Part shown: positions 5,355-6,094 of the stretch, piece after piece
Layout of the letters: every line of letters begins with the position of its first letter
How positions within the stretch are numbered: the stretch's first letter is position 1
DNA from: Candidatus Zipacnadia bacterium
Lineage (GTDB): Bacteria; Armatimonadota; Zipacnadia; Zipacnadales; Zipacnadaceae
DNA length: 6,094 nt
Assembly: GCA_029821515.1 (NCBI GenBank)
Contig: JALGTD010000098.1
Location: forward strand, 1-6,094
Direction of reading: 5' to 3'
The notes under the pieces: model-generated
What the model was told of the DNA's origin: nothing
Database searches by the model: none
What the model saw: the letters and a program-made list of their open reading frames with translations, nothing else
Position numbers and translations under genes: made by a program

Positions 5355-6094
5355 ATGAGTGTCAAAGAACGCGTCACTGATTTTGCTAAGAAAGTAACTG
5401 AAGCGGCTGTGGTATTGAGGAATACTTCGGGCCAGCAGCGCGACGAACTACTGGCCCGTATGGCCGAGCTGCTGCGGGCGCGTAAGTCCAAGATAACCCG
5501 GATGAATGCCGTGGATATGGAGCGGAGCCAGGAGAAAGGCCTCTCTTCGGCGATGCTCGACCGCCTGCTGCTGAATGATGAGCGCATTGAGAAGATGGCC
5601 GCTGCCCTCGAAGAGATTATTGAATTGTCCGATCCCCTGGCGCAGATAACCGAGGAGTGGACACGGCCCAATGGCCTGCTCATTCAGAAGGTGCCGGTGC
5701 CGCTCGGTGTAGTGGGCATCATCTATGAATCGCGCCCCAACGTGACGGTGGATGCCGCTGGCCTGTGCGTCAAAGCAGGTAACGGTGTACTGCTGCGCGG
5801 TGGGTCTGAAGCCATCAATTCCAACATTGGACTGGTTGAGGTCCTCCAGGAAGCCTGCCGCGATGCGGGGCTACCGGAAAGCTGCATTGAGATTATTGAT
5901 TTCACCGATCGCGCGGCTGTCCGCGAGATGGCCCGGCTGGACGAGTATTTGAACCTGATCGTGCCCCGGGGCGGCCATGACCTCATTCGCGCCGTCACCG
6001 AGAATGCTACTGTGCCCGTGCTCAAGCATGATCGTGGTATGACGCAGATATATGTGGACGAAAGCTGCGATGTAGATATGGCCGTTACGCTGGT
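5355..6094 (+). CDS. proA: Gamma-glutamyl phosphate reductase (ProA), 3' part beyond the window
   Basis: This cytoplasmic enzyme reduces gamma-glutamyl phosphate with NADPH to glutamate-5-semialdehyde, the second step of proline synthesis. The 246 codons present show the strongly conserved VPLGVVGIIYESRPNVTVDA (residues 115-134), AGNGVLLRGGSEAINSN (141-157), LDEYLNLIVPRGG (195-207) and ENATVPV (216-222). Full-length ProA is about 415-420 residues, so roughly 170 are missing, including the catalytic cysteine of the aldehyde-dehydrogenase fold, which lies downstream. The ATG at 5355 follows GGAG (5342-5345) with a 9-base gap and gives a normal N-terminus. At residues 228-231 the sequence is GMTQ where bacterial ProA usually reads GxCH. 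proB, the usual partner, is not immediately upstream; it may follow or lie elsewhere. Confidence 0.95.
   Translation, partial: MSVKERVTDFAKKVTEAAVVLRNTSGQQRDELLARMAELLRARKSKITRMNAVDMERSQEKGLSSAMLDRLLLNDERIEKMAAALEEIIELSDPLAQITEEWTRPNGLLIQKVPVPLGVVGIIYESRPNVTVDAAGLCVKAGNGVLLRGGSEAINSNIGLVEVLQEACRDAGLPESCIEIIDFTDRAAVREMARLDEYLNLIVPRGGHDLIRAVTENATVPVLKHDRGMTQIYVDESCDVDMAVTL

Noticed and set aside
5027..5683. Reverse-strand open frame across the zinc-ribbon gene end, the spacer and proA (218 codons)
   Set aside because: It is very rich in Ser and Arg with no domain, and it opposes conserved ProA coding sequence.

Overview
The window is bacterial chromosomal DNA in which every convincing gene lies on the + strand. 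Spacers are short, two gene pairs overlap, and starts are preceded by Shine-Dalgarno sequences. The gene set (alanine racemase, homoserine kinase, an M20 metallopeptidase, a UROD-fold protein, a zinc-ribbon membrane protein and gamma-glutamyl phosphate reductase) is mostly housekeeping amino-acid metabolism. The phylum cannot be fixed from it. The moderately high GC of most genes and the non-HemE UROD-family protein suggest an uncultured or environmental lineage such as Chloroflexota or Armatimonadota, but that is a weak guess.

Layout. Positions 1-82 hold a near-consensus sigma-70 promoter (TTGACA, 18-base gap, TAAAAT). A perfect inverted repeat sits between its two boxes, and a second perfect inverted repeat lies in the predicted leader. 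From 83 to 3421 runs a three-gene, translationally coupled operon: alr (alanine racemase), thrB (homoserine kinase, 14-base overlap) and an M20 zinc peptidase or deacylase (4-base overlap, GTG start). After a 76-base gap, 3498-4595 encodes a uroporphyrinogen-decarboxylase-fold protein that is not a standard HemE. Its codon use and base composition differ from its neighbours. A 188-base spacer with no clear gene or terminator follows. Then come a 168-residue zinc-ribbon protein with about four membrane segments and a glycine zipper (4784-5290) and the first 246 codons of proA (5355 to the window edge).

How the genes fit together. Alr supplies D-alanine for peptidoglycan, and ThrB commits homoserine to threonine. 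The M20 enzyme may release amino acids from dipeptides or N-acylated precursors, so the first operon is plausibly an amino-acid or cell-wall precursor unit. ProA makes the proline precursor glutamate-5-semialdehyde. The UROD-fold and zinc-ribbon proteins have no assigned role. I see no mobile element, CRISPR array, RNA gene or defence system. The most interesting items are the promoter architecture ahead of alr, the unusual alr-thrB-M20 coupling, the divergent UROD-fold protein, the glycine-zipper zinc-ribbon protein and a substituted conserved motif in ProA.
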